The notes under the pieces were generated by a model, which ran no database searches, was not told the origin of the DNA, and saw only the letters and a list, made by a program, of their open reading frames with translations. 64,000 nucleotides of DNA from an uncultured Clostridia bacterium. GTDB taxonomy: Bacteria > Bacillota > Clostridia > Oscillospirales > Acutalibacteraceae. The position numbers and the translations under genes were made by a program. Below, one piece after another: positions 56,481-64,000 of this stretch. Numbering within the stretch: the first letter of the stretch is position 1; the number at the start of each line of letters is the position of its first letter. The stretch is from assembly GCA_947168445.1 (NCBI GenBank), contig CAMVLW010000004.1:1-64000 (forward strand), read 5' to 3'.

Positions 56481-57652
56481 TTTGCTTCCTCCACGGTCAC
56501 GGTAATATCCTCCCGCGCCGAGCGATGGAGCGCGTCGGTCACGGTGTAAGTCACGCGGTAAACGCCCGCACGGTTGGGGTTGACGTTGCCGGTAGTTTCG
56601 ATTTTGCTTGTGACGTCGTTGCCGCAGGTGTCAACAGCGGTGATTCCGTCGGTCATGTTGTATTCAACGCCCTTTTGCAGCGTCAGATTGTATGCGCCGG
56701 AAATCACCGGTGTTTTGGTGCGGTAAGGGTTATCGGGATGGCGGTCGGTGGGATCCCAGCCGATGGTGGTATCCGCTATTTTTATGGTTTCGGGTCTGCC
56801 GAGCGGCAGCGCTTCGTCGCTGTCAAAGATTTTCACCACGGTGTCGTCGGGGCAGTAGTCGCAAATCCACTTGCAGTCCTCCACCGCCATGCGCACACAG
56901 CCGCGGGAGGCAAAATCACCCAGCTTGTTGAACTCGTCGGCTTTGAGCGTGTCCTCCGTTAAATCGGTATAGGGTACGCTGTGGAACAGCAAATCACCGT
57001 GGAAGGAACTGGCGTACATGCCGAACACGTCGTTGACAAGCCCCTGCCATTTGGTGTGGTAATAAATGGTGAACTCGCCGAGTTCGGTTTTGTTCTCCAC
57101 GCCGCAGGAGCACACCATTGCCCGCACAGGAACGGTGTAGTCGCCCTTATCGTCATAGGTAAAGACGGTCACGCAGTTTTGCTTGCGGTTCACCTGAATT
57201 TCAAACGGCAGCTTTTTCGCTTTGTTGTGATAATTCTTCTCCGCAAGCTCGCGGTTTGCCGTAATCGCGGTGGTAAAGCGCTCAATCCTCGACTGCGGCT
57301 GCGGAGCGGTGACGGTTACATGATAGGTAACTGCCTTGCCGTTGGAAAAGCTTGCGGTCACATCTGTTTCTCCCTGTCCGAGCGCGTCAATTCTGCCGCC
57401 GCTGTCCACAAAAGCAACGGCATTGTCCGCGCTCTGCCAGTGAACAAGGTCTTTTTCCTCCTGCTCGGAAAGAGTCAGCAGCGCAGATTTGCCCTGTTCA
57501 ACAACAACCTTGTCCGCCTCATTCCCGCCGGACGCGGAATCCGCGGTTGCGGCAGAGGGGTTGGGAAAGAAAGCGTCCTTGACAAAAAGCGTGCCGAACA
57601 CGCCCAGCATCATTGCGGACAGCGCAATCAGGGCGATATACACTTTTTTCAC
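56477..57652 (-). CDS. Membrane-anchored L,D-transpeptidase (YkuD) with Ig-like domains
   Basis: A 391-residue exported protein from GTG 57652 (AAAGGAGG 7 nt upstream; the ORF track ATG 57688 precedes the RBS). N-terminal TM (VYIALIALSAMMLGVFGTLFV), a BIG2-like Ig domain (about 55-125), the YkuD catalytic domain with DLLFHSVPY (His) and DFASRGCVRMAVEDC (Cys), and a C-terminal bacterial Ig domain (GITAVDTCGNDVTSKI...TYTVTD). It would form 3-3 cross-links in peptidoglycan outside the membrane. Coupled to the acetyltransferase gene. Confidence 0.9.
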   Translation of the reverse strand: MKKVYIALIALSAMMLGVFGTLFVKDAFFPNPSAATADSASGGNEADKVVVEQGKSALLTLSEQEEKDLVHWQSADNAVAFVDSGGRIDALGQGETDVTASFSNGKAVTYHVTVTAPQPQSRIERFTTAITANRELAEKNYHNKAKKLPFEIQVNRKQNCVTVFTYDDKGDYTVPVRAMVCSCGVENKTELGEFTIYYHTKWQGLVNDVFGMYASSFHGDLLFHSVPYTDLTEDTLKADEFNKLGDFASRGCVRMAVEDCKWICDYCPDDTVVKIFDSDEALPLGRPETIKIADTTIGWDPTDRHPDNPYRTKTPVISGAYNLTLQKGVEYNMTDGITAVDTCGNDVTSKIETTGNVNPNRAGVYRVTYTVTDALHRSAREDITVTVEEAK

Positions 57653-57785
57653 AGGCGTTCCTCCTTTCCGCCGGCGGAGCGTTGACAAAAGCCGACCAAA
57701 AATTACAAAATTTTAACCATTTCTTTTATTATAACGGTTTCGCGGAAAATTAGCAAGAGATTTATCAAAAAATTTTGTGAATAAA

Positions 57786-57814
57786 TTGTCACGGAAACGA
57801 AAATATGCTATACT
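57786..57814 (+). promoter_or_regulatory. Promoter of the DUF5662 gene
   Basis: TTGTCA at 57786-57791, 17-nt spacer ending TGC, TATACT at 57809-57814. The expected transcript start leaves a leader of only about 10 nt before ATG 57831. Confidence 0.75.
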
Positions 57815-57830
57815 GAAACCGGTGATTCGA

Positions 57831-58361
57831 ATGGCACATCCGCTCAAACATTTCAGGACAATTACACACCACCGCCATCAGGTGATTGCGCACTGCGCCA
57901 AGGCGGGAATTCTCTGGCAGGGCTTGCGGCATGATTTATCAAAATACAGCCCCACCGAGTTTATTCCGGGCGCAAAGTATTATCAGGGAGACCGCAGCCC
58001 CAACGAAAAGGAGCGCGAGCTCTTCGGCTGCTCCCGCGCATGGCTGCACCACAAGGGGCGCAACCGCCACCACTACGAATACTGGACGGACTACAACCCC
58101 AAAACCAAGCAGATTGAGCCGGTGGAAATGCCGCTCAAATATGTAAAAGAGATGTTTTGCGACCGCGTTGCCGCCAGCAAAACCTACAACGGCAAGGCAT
58201 ACACGGATGCCGACCCCTACATTTATTTTCTGCGCATTAAGGGCAAGCACCGTATGCACGAAAACACCGAGGCGCTGCTCGATTCGCTGCTGACCATGCT
58301 GCGCGACGAAGGCGAGGAAAAAACCTTTGCCTATATCCGCACGCTTTCAAAGGAGAGATAG
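57831..58361 (+). CDS. DUF5662 family protein
   Basis: A 176-residue protein rich in His and Tyr: HFRTITHHRHQVIAHC, GLRHDLSKYSPTEF, HHKGRNRHHYEYW, MPLKYVKEMFCDRVAASK, then FYFLRIKG-like end and HRMHENTEALL. The many conserved His/Asp residues suggest an HD-like or other metal-binding helical fold; the family is uncharacterised. The ORF track GTG start at 57777 lies upstream of the promoter, so it cannot be right; ATG 57831 has only a weak GGTGAT as RBS. Two nt separate its stop from the glycosylase gene. Confidence 0.8.
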   Translation: MAHPLKHFRTITHHRHQVIAHCAKAGILWQGLRHDLSKYSPTEFIPGAKYYQGDRSPNEKERELFGCSRAWLHHKGRNRHHYEYWTDYNPKTKQIEPVEMPLKYVKEMFCDRVAASKTYNGKAYTDADPYIYFLRIKGKHRMHENTEALLDSLLTMLRDEGEEKTFAYIRTLSKER

Positions 58362-58363
58362 TC

Positions 58364-58852
58364 ATGGCAGACGCCGCACATATCGTTCACCCTATTCCGC
58401 CGTTGTTTGACGAAAACTCCGAAACGCTGATTTTAGGCAGCTTTCCGTCGGTAAAGTCGCGGGAGGCGATGTTCTTTTACGGACACCCGCAAAACCGCTT
58501 TTGGCGGCTGCTTGCGCTGCTGTTCGGTGAAGCGCCGCCGCGGACAATTGAGGAAAAGAAGGCGCTTGCGCTCTCGCACCGTTTGGCGCTGTGGGATTCG
58601 ATTCACTCCTGCACCGTCACCGGGTCGTCGGACAGTTCAATTAAGGACGTTGTGCCCAATGATTTGAGCGTGATTTTGCGCGGCAGCCGCGTTAACAGAA
58701 TTTTCTGCAACGGCGCGCTGTCTCATCAGCTTTATCAAAAATACATCTATCCGCAAACAGGAATAAAAGCGCAAAAGCTGCCCTCCACCAGTCCGGCAAA
58801 CGCCGCGTTTTCAATGGAGCGCCTTGCGGAGCAATGGAAAATTATTTTATAA
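58364..58852 (+). CDS. DNA-deoxyinosine glycosylase (UDG superfamily, Mug-like)
   Basis: A 162-residue cytosolic protein of the hypoxanthine-DNA glycosylase family (UDG family 6): TLILGSFPSVKSREAMFFYG, HPQNRFWRLLA, ALWDSIHSC and LPSTSPANAAFS. It removes deaminated purines (inosine) or uracil from DNA. Co-transcribed with the DUF5662 gene and followed by a strong terminator. With mutY at 34.7 kb this is the second base-excision enzyme in the window, but they are not linked. Confidence 0.85.
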   Translation: MADAAHIVHPIPPLFDENSETLILGSFPSVKSREAMFFYGHPQNRFWRLLALLFGEAPPRTIEEKKALALSHRLALWDSIHSCTVTGSSDSSIKDVVPNDLSVILRGSRVNRIFCNGALSHQLYQKYIYPQTGIKAQKLPSTSPANAAFSMERLAEQWKIIL

Positions 58853-58875
58853 ACAACGCAAATTCCTATAAAAAT

Positions 58876-58917
58876 GCTGCGGCACAGTATCACACTATGC
58901 CGCAGCTTATTTTTTTG
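58876..58917 (+). terminator. Intrinsic terminator
   Basis: GCTGCGGCA...TGCCGCAGC (with inner CAGT/ACTA pairing) followed by TTATTTTTTT. Confidence 0.85.
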
Positions 58918-58992
58918 ATATTAATACTTCGGAAAACTTCGGAAAAGCAGCCGTTTTGACGCGCCGTTCAACCGATTTCAAAATCAACACCG

Positions 58993-59044
58993 CGCTGCCC
59001 ACCGCGGCAGCGGTCGCGCTGCCCACCGTGGCAACGGGCAACGG
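58993..59044. repeat. Two tandem CCGYTGCCRCGGTGGGCAG repeats after a stop codon
   Basis: On the minus strand, starting on the base after the substrate-binding protein stop, there are CGTTGCCACGGTGGGCAGC and CGCTGCCGCGGTGGGCAGC. They belong to the same family as 22624, 25719 and 41837. The remaining gap 58918-58992 shows no gene. Confidence 0.7.
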
Positions 59045-60349
59045 TCACGATGCTTTCTTGGCATTAGAGAGGAACAGCGCCTTCAGCGTCGCGTTGTCGG
59101 CGGTGCCGGTATCCTTGATGCCGTTCTTCTTTTGAAAGTCCTTAACCGCCTGCGCCGTCATTTCGCCGTAGTAGCCTGTGACGTTTTCATCTTCCTTTTT
59201 GAGATAGCCCAAATCCTCCAAGCGCTGCTGCATTTGCAGAACGTCGTCGTTTTCGTCCTCCGCCTTGAGCGAAAGACCGTCAAGGTTGATGTTGCCGTAA
59301 TCACCGGTGACACTCTTTGCCTCTTGCGCCTTGGTTGCAGGCTGAGTCGCGGGCTGAGTCGCGGGCTGAGTTGCGTTTTGCGCCTTAGTTGCAGGCTGGG
59401 TCGCGGGCTGTGAAGCCGCTGTTGCGGAAACCGCAGCCGCCTCGTCCGGCGTTGCTTTCTTGCCGTTATAGATAAAGGCAATCATGGCTTTCAGTGTTTC
59501 AACCGCTGTCGCGCCCGGAAGCGACATTTTTTCAAGAGAGAGCTGCATGGTTTTGCTACTTTTCAGCGCCGTCATTTTCGCCAGCGAAGCGTCCGCCTTT
59601 ACCGCGTCCATTGTCGCCGCGTCGTTATAGAATACAAAGGTGGGGTTTGCGCTTGACAGCGTAGCGGGGTCAACGGTGTTTTGGTCGATGTTGACCGCGA
59701 TATTCACGCAGTTGGTGTAGCCCATCAGGATGTTGCCGAAGCTGCCGTTGGTGAGTTGTTTTAGCTTGCCGTCCTCCATATAGAGGTAGCAAATCGTGTT
59801 CAGCGCGCCGGTGCCGCTGAGTCCCTCAATCTCGCGCTTTTGCTTTTCAAGTTCGCCGACAAGCTTGTCATAGGCGTCCTTGCCCTCTTTCTGCCCCGTC
59901 ACCTTGCCGCCGAGAATCTTTCCCACGGTTTCGTAATTGGTTTTGACCTCTGTGGTGCTCTGGGGCTGCTGCATTTTGATGACCTTAATGCCCTTTTCCT
60001 CCAGCTTTTCCTGCGCGCCCTTGGTCAGGTTGTCGTTGGAGAAAACGACGTCGGTTTTCAAATTCACAATTTCGTTGACGTCGGGGTTGCTCATGGAGCC
60101 GACATTGGGAGCCGCCGCGAGATTTTCCTGCTTGACCGCCTCGCTTCTGCCGACGAATTTGCGGTCATAGCCGATATAGGACATAATATCCGCTGTCGCG
60201 GCGTCCAGCACCACGACGTTTTGCGGTTCCTTGTCAATTGTATAATTGGCGACCTCAACGGGATAGTCCTTGTTGTTGCAGCCCGCGAGCAGCGCCGCCG
60301 AAGACACGGCAACTGTCGCCGCCAGCAAAACAGACACTAATTTTTTCAT
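59045..60349 (-). CDS. ABC substrate-binding lipoprotein fused to a peptidoglycan-binding domain
   Basis: A 434-residue exported lipoprotein from ATG 60349 (CGGAGG upstream; the ORF track start at 60391 lies upstream). Signal with lipobox LLAGC. Residues about 35-310 are a class III (BtuF/FhuD-like) binding protein: NVVVLDAATADIMSYIGYDRKFVGRSE, LKTDVVFSND, LMGYTNCVNIA. A linker of ATQPATQ repeats (about 325-365) joins a PG_binding_1 domain (QMQQRLEDLGYLKKEDENVTGYYG, AVKDFQKKNGI). The usual ligand is a metal chelate or cobalamin-like cofactor, but no permease or ATPase is nearby. The fusion is uncommon. Confidence 0.82.
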   Translation of the reverse strand: MKKLVSVLLAATVAVSSAALLAGCNNKDYPVEVANYTIDKEPQNVVVLDAATADIMSYIGYDRKFVGRSEAVKQENLAAAPNVGSMSNPDVNEIVNLKTDVVFSNDNLTKGAQEKLEEKGIKVIKMQQPQSTTEVKTNYETVGKILGGKVTGQKEGKDAYDKLVGELEKQKREIEGLSGTGALNTICYLYMEDGKLKQLTNGSFGNILMGYTNCVNIAVNIDQNTVDPATLSSANPTFVFYNDAATMDAVKADASLAKMTALKSSKTMQLSLEKMSLPGATAVETLKAMIAFIYNGKKATPDEAAAVSATAASQPATQPATKAQNATQPATQPATQPATKAQEAKSVTGDYGNINLDGLSLKAEDENDDVLQMQQRLEDLGYLKKEDENVTGYYGEMTAQAVKDFQKKNGIKDTGTADNATLKALFLSNAKKAS

Positions 60350-60368
60350 ATAATTCCTCCGTGTTCTC

Positions 60369-61604
60369 TCAACAGAATAATGATTCCACATATTGCTTCG
60401 CGCAGCGCGGAGAACGTCCGCCTCTCGCCAGCGCGAAACGCTCGGCTCCGGCGCAAATTTCTTCGTCGCTCAGCGCGATTCCCTTTTCGTGCGCCATTGC
60501 GAGCACAATCTCCAAAAATTCCTTTTTTCCCGGCACCGAATAGCCGACGCGCAAGCCGAAGCGGTCGGACAAGGACAGGGTTTCCTGCATGTTGTCGCGG
60601 GTGTTAACGTCGTCAACCTCCATTGCGCGGTCGGAAAGCCGTTCCTTGACAATGTGACGGCGGTTGGAGGTGGCGTAAATCAGCGCGTTAGCGGGACGCG
60701 CCGCGATTCCGCCTTCAAGCACCGCCTTGAGCGCGGTATAGCTCTGATCCTGGTGCTGAAAGGACAGGTCGTCGATAAAAATAATGAACTTCATGGGCAG
60801 GCGGGCGATTTTGTCCACCAGCAGCGGGAACTCCGCCAGCCGCTCCTTCGGCATTTCCACAAGCCGCAAGCCGCGCGAGCGGAATTCATTTGCCATTGCC
60901 TTGACAGTGGAGCTTTTTCCGGTACCCATATCACCGTAAAGCAGGCAATTGTTGCAGCTTTTGCCGTCCAAAAAGGCAAGCGTGTTGTCGAGCACCTTTT
61001 GGCGCTGCCGCTCGTAGCCCGTGAAATCGTCCAAATCAATTGTATCGTAATTGAGCACCGGGCGAATGTCGCCGTCGCGCCAAATGAACGCCTTGTAACG
61101 GGCGAACATGCCGCAGCCGTTTTCGCGGTAATACCGCGCAATGGATTCAAGCGAGCCGTCAAACGCGCGGAAGCTGCCCGCACATTCGCCGCTTTCCCAA
61201 CAGGGAAGCTCCCCGGCGATTTCGCGGATTTCCTCATAGCGGGAATACGCCCGCAAAACCTCTCCGCTTTGCAGCGCGGCGGCTTCCAAAATCGCTTCGC
61301 AATCGCGCTTTGCCGCAAGCAGCACGCCCCCGGGCAGGTTCTTTTCAACGCCGCCCGCGGCGCTGCGGGCAAAGATGTTTTCATCAAAAAGCGCCGCCTC
61401 TGTCATGGCGTAAGCCAAACGGTCGCTGCAGCCGCGCTCGCAAATCAGCGCGTAAAAATCTCCGTAACGGCGCAAAAACTCCTCAGGACATTCGTCCAGA
61501 GAGCACAACAGGCGGTAAAACGCCCGCGGCACGCTTCTGCCCATAATCCCGCGGAAAACGCTCAGTGCGGAAAGCTTTAATTTTGCCTTGTAAACCTTGT
61601 CCAT
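60369..61604 (-). CDS. DUF815-family AAA ATPase
   Basis: A 411-residue cytosolic protein. The C-terminal 240 residues are the DUF815 P-loop ATPase: CLLYGDMGTGKSSTVKAMA (Walker A), KFIIFIDDLSFQHQD (Walker B), ALIYATSNRRHIVKE (sensor) and DRFGLRVGY. The N-terminal half is helical and typical of clostridial members. Its client is unknown. Nineteen nt separate it from the substrate-binding lipoprotein downstream, so they probably share a transcript; the functional link is unclear. Confidence 0.85.
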   Translation of the reverse strand: MDKVYKAKLKLSALSVFRGIMGRSVPRAFYRLLCSLDECPEEFLRRYGDFYALICERGCSDRLAYAMTEAALFDENIFARSAAGGVEKNLPGGVLLAAKRDCEAILEAAALQSGEVLRAYSRYEEIREIAGELPCWESGECAGSFRAFDGSLESIARYYRENGCGMFARYKAFIWRDGDIRPVLNYDTIDLDDFTGYERQRQKVLDNTLAFLDGKSCNNCLLYGDMGTGKSSTVKAMANEFRSRGLRLVEMPKERLAEFPLLVDKIARLPMKFIIFIDDLSFQHQDQSYTALKAVLEGGIAARPANALIYATSNRRHIVKERLSDRAMEVDDVNTRDNMQETLSLSDRFGLRVGYSVPGKKEFLEIVLAMAHEKGIALSDEEICAGAERFALARGGRSPRCAKQYVESLFC

Positions 61605-61732
61605 CTAAATCATTCCAATCATCACTTATTTTACGCTATTTTACGCCAATAGTCAACAATTGTTTTCAACAAACCGCGCTTATTTTCCGCAGGCGAAATA
61701 TGCCATTATCAACATAATTCTCCGCTATACAG

Positions 61733-61762
61733 AAAGGGCAGCCGTGAAGCCGCCCTTTTTAC
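61733..61762 (-). terminator. Probable terminator of the rfb genes
   Basis: On the minus strand AAAGGGCGGC-TTCAC-GGCTGCCCTTT, a slightly imperfect stem just after rfbB. Confidence 0.55.
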
Positions 61763-61766
61763 TGTT

Positions 61767-62825
61767 TTACTTTTCCGCTTTTTTATACATGTTTTCGTAA
61801 TAATTCATGTAATCGCCGGAGGTGATTTTGTTCATCCACTCCTCGTTGGCGAGGTACCACTCGATGGTTTCGGCAATGCCCTGCTCAAAGGTGTAGGCAG
61901 GCGCCCAGCCGAGCTCGGTGGTGATTTTGGTGTTGTCAATCGCGTAGCGTCTGTCGTGACCCGGACGGTCCTTGACGTACTTAATCAGACTTTCGTCCTT
62001 GCCGAGCGTCTTGATAATCAGCTTGACAATCTCGATATTCGCCTTTTCGTTGTTGCCGCCGACGTTATAGACCTCGCCAATCACACCCTTATGCAAAACG
62101 GTGTCAATCGCCGCGCAGTGGTCGGACACGTGCAGCCAGTCGCGGATTTGCATACCGTCGCCGTAAACAGGCAGCTGCTTGCCGCTCTTACAGTTGTTAA
62201 TCATCAGCGGAATCAGCTTTTCGGGGAACTGATAAGGACCGTAGTTGTTGGAGCAGCGGGTGATGTTCACCGGCAGACCGAAGGTTTCGTGATACGCTCT
62301 CACCACCATATCCGCGCTCGCCTTTGAAGCGGAGTAGGGGCTGTTGGGAGAAAGCGGCGTGGTTTCCTTGAACATTCCGGTTTTTCCCAGCGCGCCGTAA
62401 ACCTCGTCGGTGGAAACCTGCAAATACTTTACGCCGTCCTTGTACTCGCGGGAATACTTGTCGTCGGGAGCGACCTTCCAGAACTGCTTGGCAACGTCAA
62501 GCAGGGTTTGAGTGCCGATGACGTTGGTGGTGAGGAAGATTTCCGGCTCGGTAATGGAGCGGTCAACATGGCTTTCCGCCGCAAAGTTGACAACGGTGTC
62601 GATGTCGTATTTCTCAAAAATCTCAACAAGCGCCGCTCTGTCGCGAATATCGGTTTTCAAAAAGGTGTAGCGGGAATCGTTCTCAATATCTCTGAGGTTG
62701 TCAAGATTGCCCGCATAGGTGAGCGCGTCGATGTTGATGATATTGTAATCGTGGTTTTTCAGCATATGGTGGACGAAGTTGGAGCCGATAAAGCCCGCGC
62801 CGCCTGTTACAAGAATATTTTTCAT
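61767..62825 (-). CDS. rfbB: dTDP-glucose 4,6-dehydratase
   Basis: A 352-residue SDR enzyme converting dTDP-glucose to dTDP-4-keto-6-deoxyglucose, step two of dTDP-rhamnose synthesis. Motifs: TGGAGFIGSNFVHH, NFAAESHVDRSI, STDEVYGAL, YSASKAS (catalytic Tyr and Lys), NNYGPYQFPEKLIP, RDWLHVSDHC. It starts 12 nt after rfbA with GGAGAAT as RBS. rfbC and rfbD are not downstream, so the last steps must be encoded elsewhere. Confidence 0.95.
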   Translation of the reverse strand: MKNILVTGGAGFIGSNFVHHMLKNHDYNIINIDALTYAGNLDNLRDIENDSRYTFLKTDIRDRAALVEIFEKYDIDTVVNFAAESHVDRSITEPEIFLTTNVIGTQTLLDVAKQFWKVAPDDKYSREYKDGVKYLQVSTDEVYGALGKTGMFKETTPLSPNSPYSASKASADMVVRAYHETFGLPVNITRCSNNYGPYQFPEKLIPLMINNCKSGKQLPVYGDGMQIRDWLHVSDHCAAIDTVLHKGVIGEVYNVGGNNEKANIEIVKLIIKTLGKDESLIKYVKDRPGHDRRYAIDNTKITTELGWAPAYTFEQGIAETIEWYLANEEWMNKITSGDYMNYYENMYKKAEK

Positions 62826-62837
62826 GATAAATTCTCC

Positions 62838-63713
62838 TTACTCCTTCTGCGCGTCAGCCAGCGCAATTAAATACTGACCGTAATCGGTCATTTTCAGTTC
62901 CTCGCCGAGCGCGCGAAGCTGTTCGGTGGTGATAAAGCCCTTTCGCCATGCGATTTCCTCGATACAGCTGATGTAGAGTCCCTGCATGGACTGCACGGTC
63001 TGCACATATTCCGCCGCCTTTAACAGTCCGGTGGGTGTGCCGGTGTCAAGCCAAGCCATTCCTCTGCCGAGCAGCATGACGTCCAACTCGCCCTTTTCGA
63101 GATAAAGGCTGTTGATGGAGGAAATTTCCAGTTCGCCGCGCGCCGAGGGCTTAATGCTCTTGGCGTATTCAATCACCTTGTTGTCGTAGAAGTACAACCC
63201 TGGAACCGCGTAGTTGCTCTTGGGCTTTTCGGGCTTTTCCTCAATGGAAATCACCTTGCCGTTTTTGTCGAACTCCACCACGCCGAAATCCTTCGGGTTC
63301 ATCACGGGATAGCCGAACACGGTCGCTCCGTGGGTTTTCTCGCGCACCTTGAGCAGCATGTTCGGGAAGTTCATGCCATAGAACACGTTGTCGCCGAGAA
63401 TCAGGCAAACACTGTCGTCGCCGATGAATTCCTCACCGATGATGAACGCCTGCGCCAGTCCCTTTGGCTCCTCCTGCACGGCATACTGAATCGAAATACC
63501 AATGCGTGAGCCGTCGCCGAGCAGCTCACGGTACATGGGCGTGTCCTCGGGAGTGGAAATCACAAGCACCTCGGTGATTTTTGCCAGCATTAAAATGGAA
63601 AGCGGATAATAGATAAGCGGCTTGTCATACACAGGCAAAAGCTGCTTGGAAACTGTTTTTGTCATCGGATAAAGCCGTGTGCCGCGGCCGCCCGCGAGAA
63701 TAATGCCCTTCAT
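62838..63713 (-). CDS. rfbA: Glucose-1-phosphate thymidylyltransferase
   Basis: A 291-residue nucleotidyltransferase making dTDP-glucose. Motifs: [32 protein letters not shown] split as GGRGTRLYP and [43 protein letters not shown] and [19 protein letters not shown] is 8 nt before ATG 63713; the ORF track adds a TTG-Ala extension without need. It precedes rfbB. The product feeds surface polysaccharide synthesis. Confidence 0.95.
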   Translation of the reverse strand: MKGIILAGGRGTRLYPMTKTVSKQLLPVYDKPLIYYPLSILMLAKITEVLVISTPEDTPMYRELLGDGSRIGISIQYAVQEEPKGLAQAFIIGEEFIGDDSVCLILGDNVFYGMNFPNMLLKVREKTHGATVFGYPVMNPKDFGVVEFDKNGKVISIEEKPEKPKSNYAVPGLYFYDNKVIEYAKSIKPSARGELEISSINSLYLEKGELDVMLLGRGMAWLDTGTPTGLLKAAEYVQTVQSMQGLYISCIEEIAWRKGFITTEQLRALGEELKMTDYGQYLIALADAQKE

Positions 63714-63731
63714 AGCCAAATCTCCTTGTTG

Positions 63732-64000
63732 TTAATAATAAACCCGGTTTGCGGTCTTGGCGAACAAATACACCGTCAGCGCCGCAAACGGAATAATCAG
63801 CAAAATGCGCGCCCACGCCAGCGCGCGGACGTGGCGGTCTCCGCTGACCTTCAGTTTGATTTTTTCTTCGGGGTGATTGAGCACCAGCAGCATTACCGCG
63901 CTGACAACCGAAATACCCGCGAAAAACTTTTGATATTTTTCAAACAAATCGTTCTTTGCGTACAAGTACTTGTCAATGCTCGCAAAGTTGTCGTTTTCCT
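63732..64000 (-). CDS. C-terminal part of a membrane protein (partial, runs off the window)
   Basis: The minus-strand frame is open to the window edge; the ORF track start (a TTG) is internal, since the frame continues upstream as ENDNFASIDKY. The visible 89 residues contain two membrane helices (FFAGISVVSAVMLLVLN and ILLIIPFAALTVYLFA) separated by a basic loop, with a short tail NRVYY. I do not recognise it. It ends 18 nt before rfbA, so it may be co-transcribed with the rfb genes and belong to surface polysaccharide export or assembly. Confidence 0.6.
   Translation of the reverse strand, partial: ENDNFASIDKYLYAKNDLFEKYQKFFAGISVVSAVMLLVLNHPEEKIKLKVSGDRHVRALAWARILLIIPFAALTVYLFAKTANRVYY

Noticed and set aside
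57777-57830. Upstream GTG start of the DUF5662 gene
   Set aside because: A good promoter (TTGTCA, 17 nt, TATACT) lies within this extension, so it is not in the transcript.
60393-61580. 395-codon plus-strand ORF opposite the DUF815 ATPase
   Set aside because: Shadow ORF; Walker A and B motifs are on the minus strand.
1-64000. tRNA or rRNA genes
   Set aside because: Inspection of every gap found no GGTTCGA-type T-arm with a matching acceptor stem and no rRNA-like conserved blocks. A tRNAscan run would be decisive.

Overview
The window looks like a chromosomal segment of a Gram-positive, spore-forming gut clostridium, most likely an Oscillospirales/Ruminococcaceae relative. Evidence for this: spmA-spmB and two CotF-like coat genes (sporulation), a dockerin-bearing secreted protein (cellulosome/amylosome-type biology, as in Ruminococcus), LPXTG pili with class C sortases, many short lipoproteins and zinc-ribbon membrane proteins, strong Shine-Dalgarno sequences, frequent TTG/GTG starts, and moderately high GC coding DNA with AT-rich promoters. 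The species call is inference. I see no rRNA, tRNA, CRISPR array, transposase or prophage gene.

Layout. 1-3.6 kb: the start of a zinc-ribbon gene, an SPFH/zinc-ribbon protein (YdjI-like), a phosphopantetheinyl transferase with an AbrB-type regulator, then spmAB. 3.6-9 kb: an intergenic region with DnaA-box-like inverted repeats, a DUF6512 membrane protein, rlmB, a large degenerate P-type-ATPase-like membrane protein, and rpe. 9-12.7 kb: three tandem paralogues sharing a DUF4854-like domain (one lipoprotein, two zinc-ribbon/TM proteins), a TetR regulator and acpP. 12.9-22 kb: a nearly complete aromatic amino acid block (aroE, aroK, a lipoprotein, then aroF-tyrA-aroB-aroA-aroC-pheA). Only 3-dehydroquinate dehydratase is missing. 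Between tyrA and aroB lies a large palindromic array of mini-hairpins. 22-25.7 kb: a repeat-filled gap, an LRR-dockerin secreted protein and two CotF-like genes. 25.9-32.6 kb: a pilus locus on the minus strand (tip adhesin, major pilin, two sortases). 33-44 kb: mixed genes including a zinc-ribbon membrane protein, mutY, a MmcQ/YjbR protein, an internally deleted cupin relic, an esterase-like hydrolase, a GH36/27-like glycosidase, DUF3783 and NUDIX proteins, a DHHW protein and a UPF0340 protein. 44-51.7 kb: a minus-strand run of a GldA/GldF/GldG-type exporter, a DUF4340 protein, a transglutaminase-like lipoprotein and pyrK-pyrD. 51.9-64 kb: long-form purL, an O-acetyltransferase coupled to an L,D-transpeptidase, DUF5662, a deoxyinosine/uracil DNA glycosylase, a substrate-binding lipoprotein fused to a peptidoglycan-binding domain, a DUF815 ATPase, rfbB-rfbA and a partial membrane protein.

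How genes work together. The aro block converts PEP and erythrose-4-phosphate (rpe is nearby but not linked) to prephenate, phenylpyruvate and 4-hydroxyphenylpyruvate. The pilus locus is a self-contained assembly unit, with one canonical sorting signal (LPNTG) and one unusual candidate (SPNSG). The Gld-like exporter genes, DUF4340 and transglutaminase genes overlap or nearly abut, so they are probably one transcript, possibly running on into pyrKD.

The strongest unexplained signal is in the intergenic DNA. Several families of short repeats, many built from stems closed by 3-4 nt loops, sit directly at or after stop codons and in 5' leaders. The most elaborate is the 17.13-17.41 kb array: four AATTCAT-hairpin units, a stem-loop core, then four ATGAATT-hairpin units in mirror orientation.
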